A DNA stretch of 64,000 nucleotides, taken from assembly GCA_944548615.1 (NCBI GenBank), contig OX155978.1:2410787-2474786 (forward strand), in the 5' to 3' direction. Below are positions 63,830 to 64,000 of the stretch, in pieces. This DNA comes from Micropterix aruncella. Its lineage: Eukaryota; Arthropoda; Insecta; Lepidoptera; Micropterigidae. The stretch's first letter is position 1. Every line of letters begins with the position of its first letter. The notes beneath the pieces are model-generated. The model had not been told where the DNA came from. It did no database searches and was given only the letters and a program-made list of their open reading frames with translations. Position numbers and translations under genes: made by a program.

Positions 63830-64000
63830 ATTGTTATGGTTTTAGGCTTGAGCCTGGCCTTTAAAGTGGTGATGCTGAGGGCTGTTCTGACATTATTCGG
63901 TAAATCATTCCAGTTGTGCAGCTTTCACAGAGAATGAGTATGAGAAAAGTCGATGATGTGACCAGGGATAGATAACAAGTTACTGTCCAATGATCTGAGA
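63830..64000 (-). pseudogene. LINE C-terminal tail, cut by the window end
   Basis: The minus strand reads SLDSNLLSIPGHIIDFSHTH, SL, stop, KLHNWNDLPNNVRTALSITT and LKARLKP. WNxLPxxVRxAxSxxxFKxxLK is the usual end of CR1/L2-like LINE proteins. More coding may lie beyond 64000. Confidence 0.65.

Overview
This is a eukaryotic, AT-rich, gene-poor stretch made almost entirely of transposable-element (TE) remains, several tandem arrays, long (TA)n tracts and one 200-base assembly gap. It is most likely insect DNA. Supporting signs are short (TTAGG)n/(CCTAA)n runs (the ancestral insect telomere motif), mariner, hAT and piggyBac-type elements, non-LTR retrotransposons (LINEs), GIY-YIG Penelope-like elements (PLEs), and many Helitron remnants with CTAG ends. 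A lepidopteran is plausible, but the sequence alone does not prove it. I see no convincing host protein-coding gene, no functional tRNA or rRNA gene and no CRISPR array.

Layout. 0.3-1 kb: a 5S rRNA-derived segment joined to a GC-rich repeat of about 650 bp, here called family A, which recurs about ten times. 1-3 kb: LINE 3' ends. 3.9-4.9 kb: a Penelope-like element with a GIY-YIG endonuclease. 5.2-8.5 kb: a LINE relic, a TA-flanked MITE nested in another repeat, and a Helitron. 8.9-13.6 kb: family A, then the best preserved element of the window, a LINE (10.26-13.61 kb) with endonuclease and reverse transcriptase interrupted by one apparent frameshift in an A-run. 14-16.7 kb: MITE, LINE and family A pieces. 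17.2-18.2 kb: two near-perfect palindromes, each embedded in (TA)n. 18.3-21.8 kb: a tRNA-derived SINE, a DNA repeat family (E), a LINE RNase-H-type tail and an element with long inverted repeats. 22-28 kb: family A copies split by LINEs. 29-35.6 kb: a Helitron, a divergent A subfamily (B), a minimal PLE, LINEs, a hAT relic and a second SINE. 36-40 kb: two RTE-like LINEs, one split by another LINE. 40-42.4 kb: a hAT element carrying a foldback PLE. 43-53 kb: LINE, Helitron, PLE, subfamily B/family A and piggyBac-like MITE copies. 53-55.4 kb: mariner, a higher-order minisatellite and a PLE. 55.9-56.6 kb: (TA)n and the gap. 57-64 kb: LINE, family E, piggyBac-like MITEs and a mariner split by a LINE.

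The elements form a layered history rather than a cooperating gene set. Nested insertions with readable target-site duplications give relative ages: LINEs are younger than family A and mariner, the SINE is younger than a C-rich repeat, and the PLE is younger than a Helitron and a hAT. The most notable signals are four PLE insertions, three clearly and one (copy 1) partly foldback, each with 11-13 bp target duplications, hammerhead-like motifs in PLE ends, the (TA)n-embedded palindromes, the 5S-headed GC-rich repeat and its divergent subfamily. All family names rest on motifs and termini read by eye; no database search was possible.
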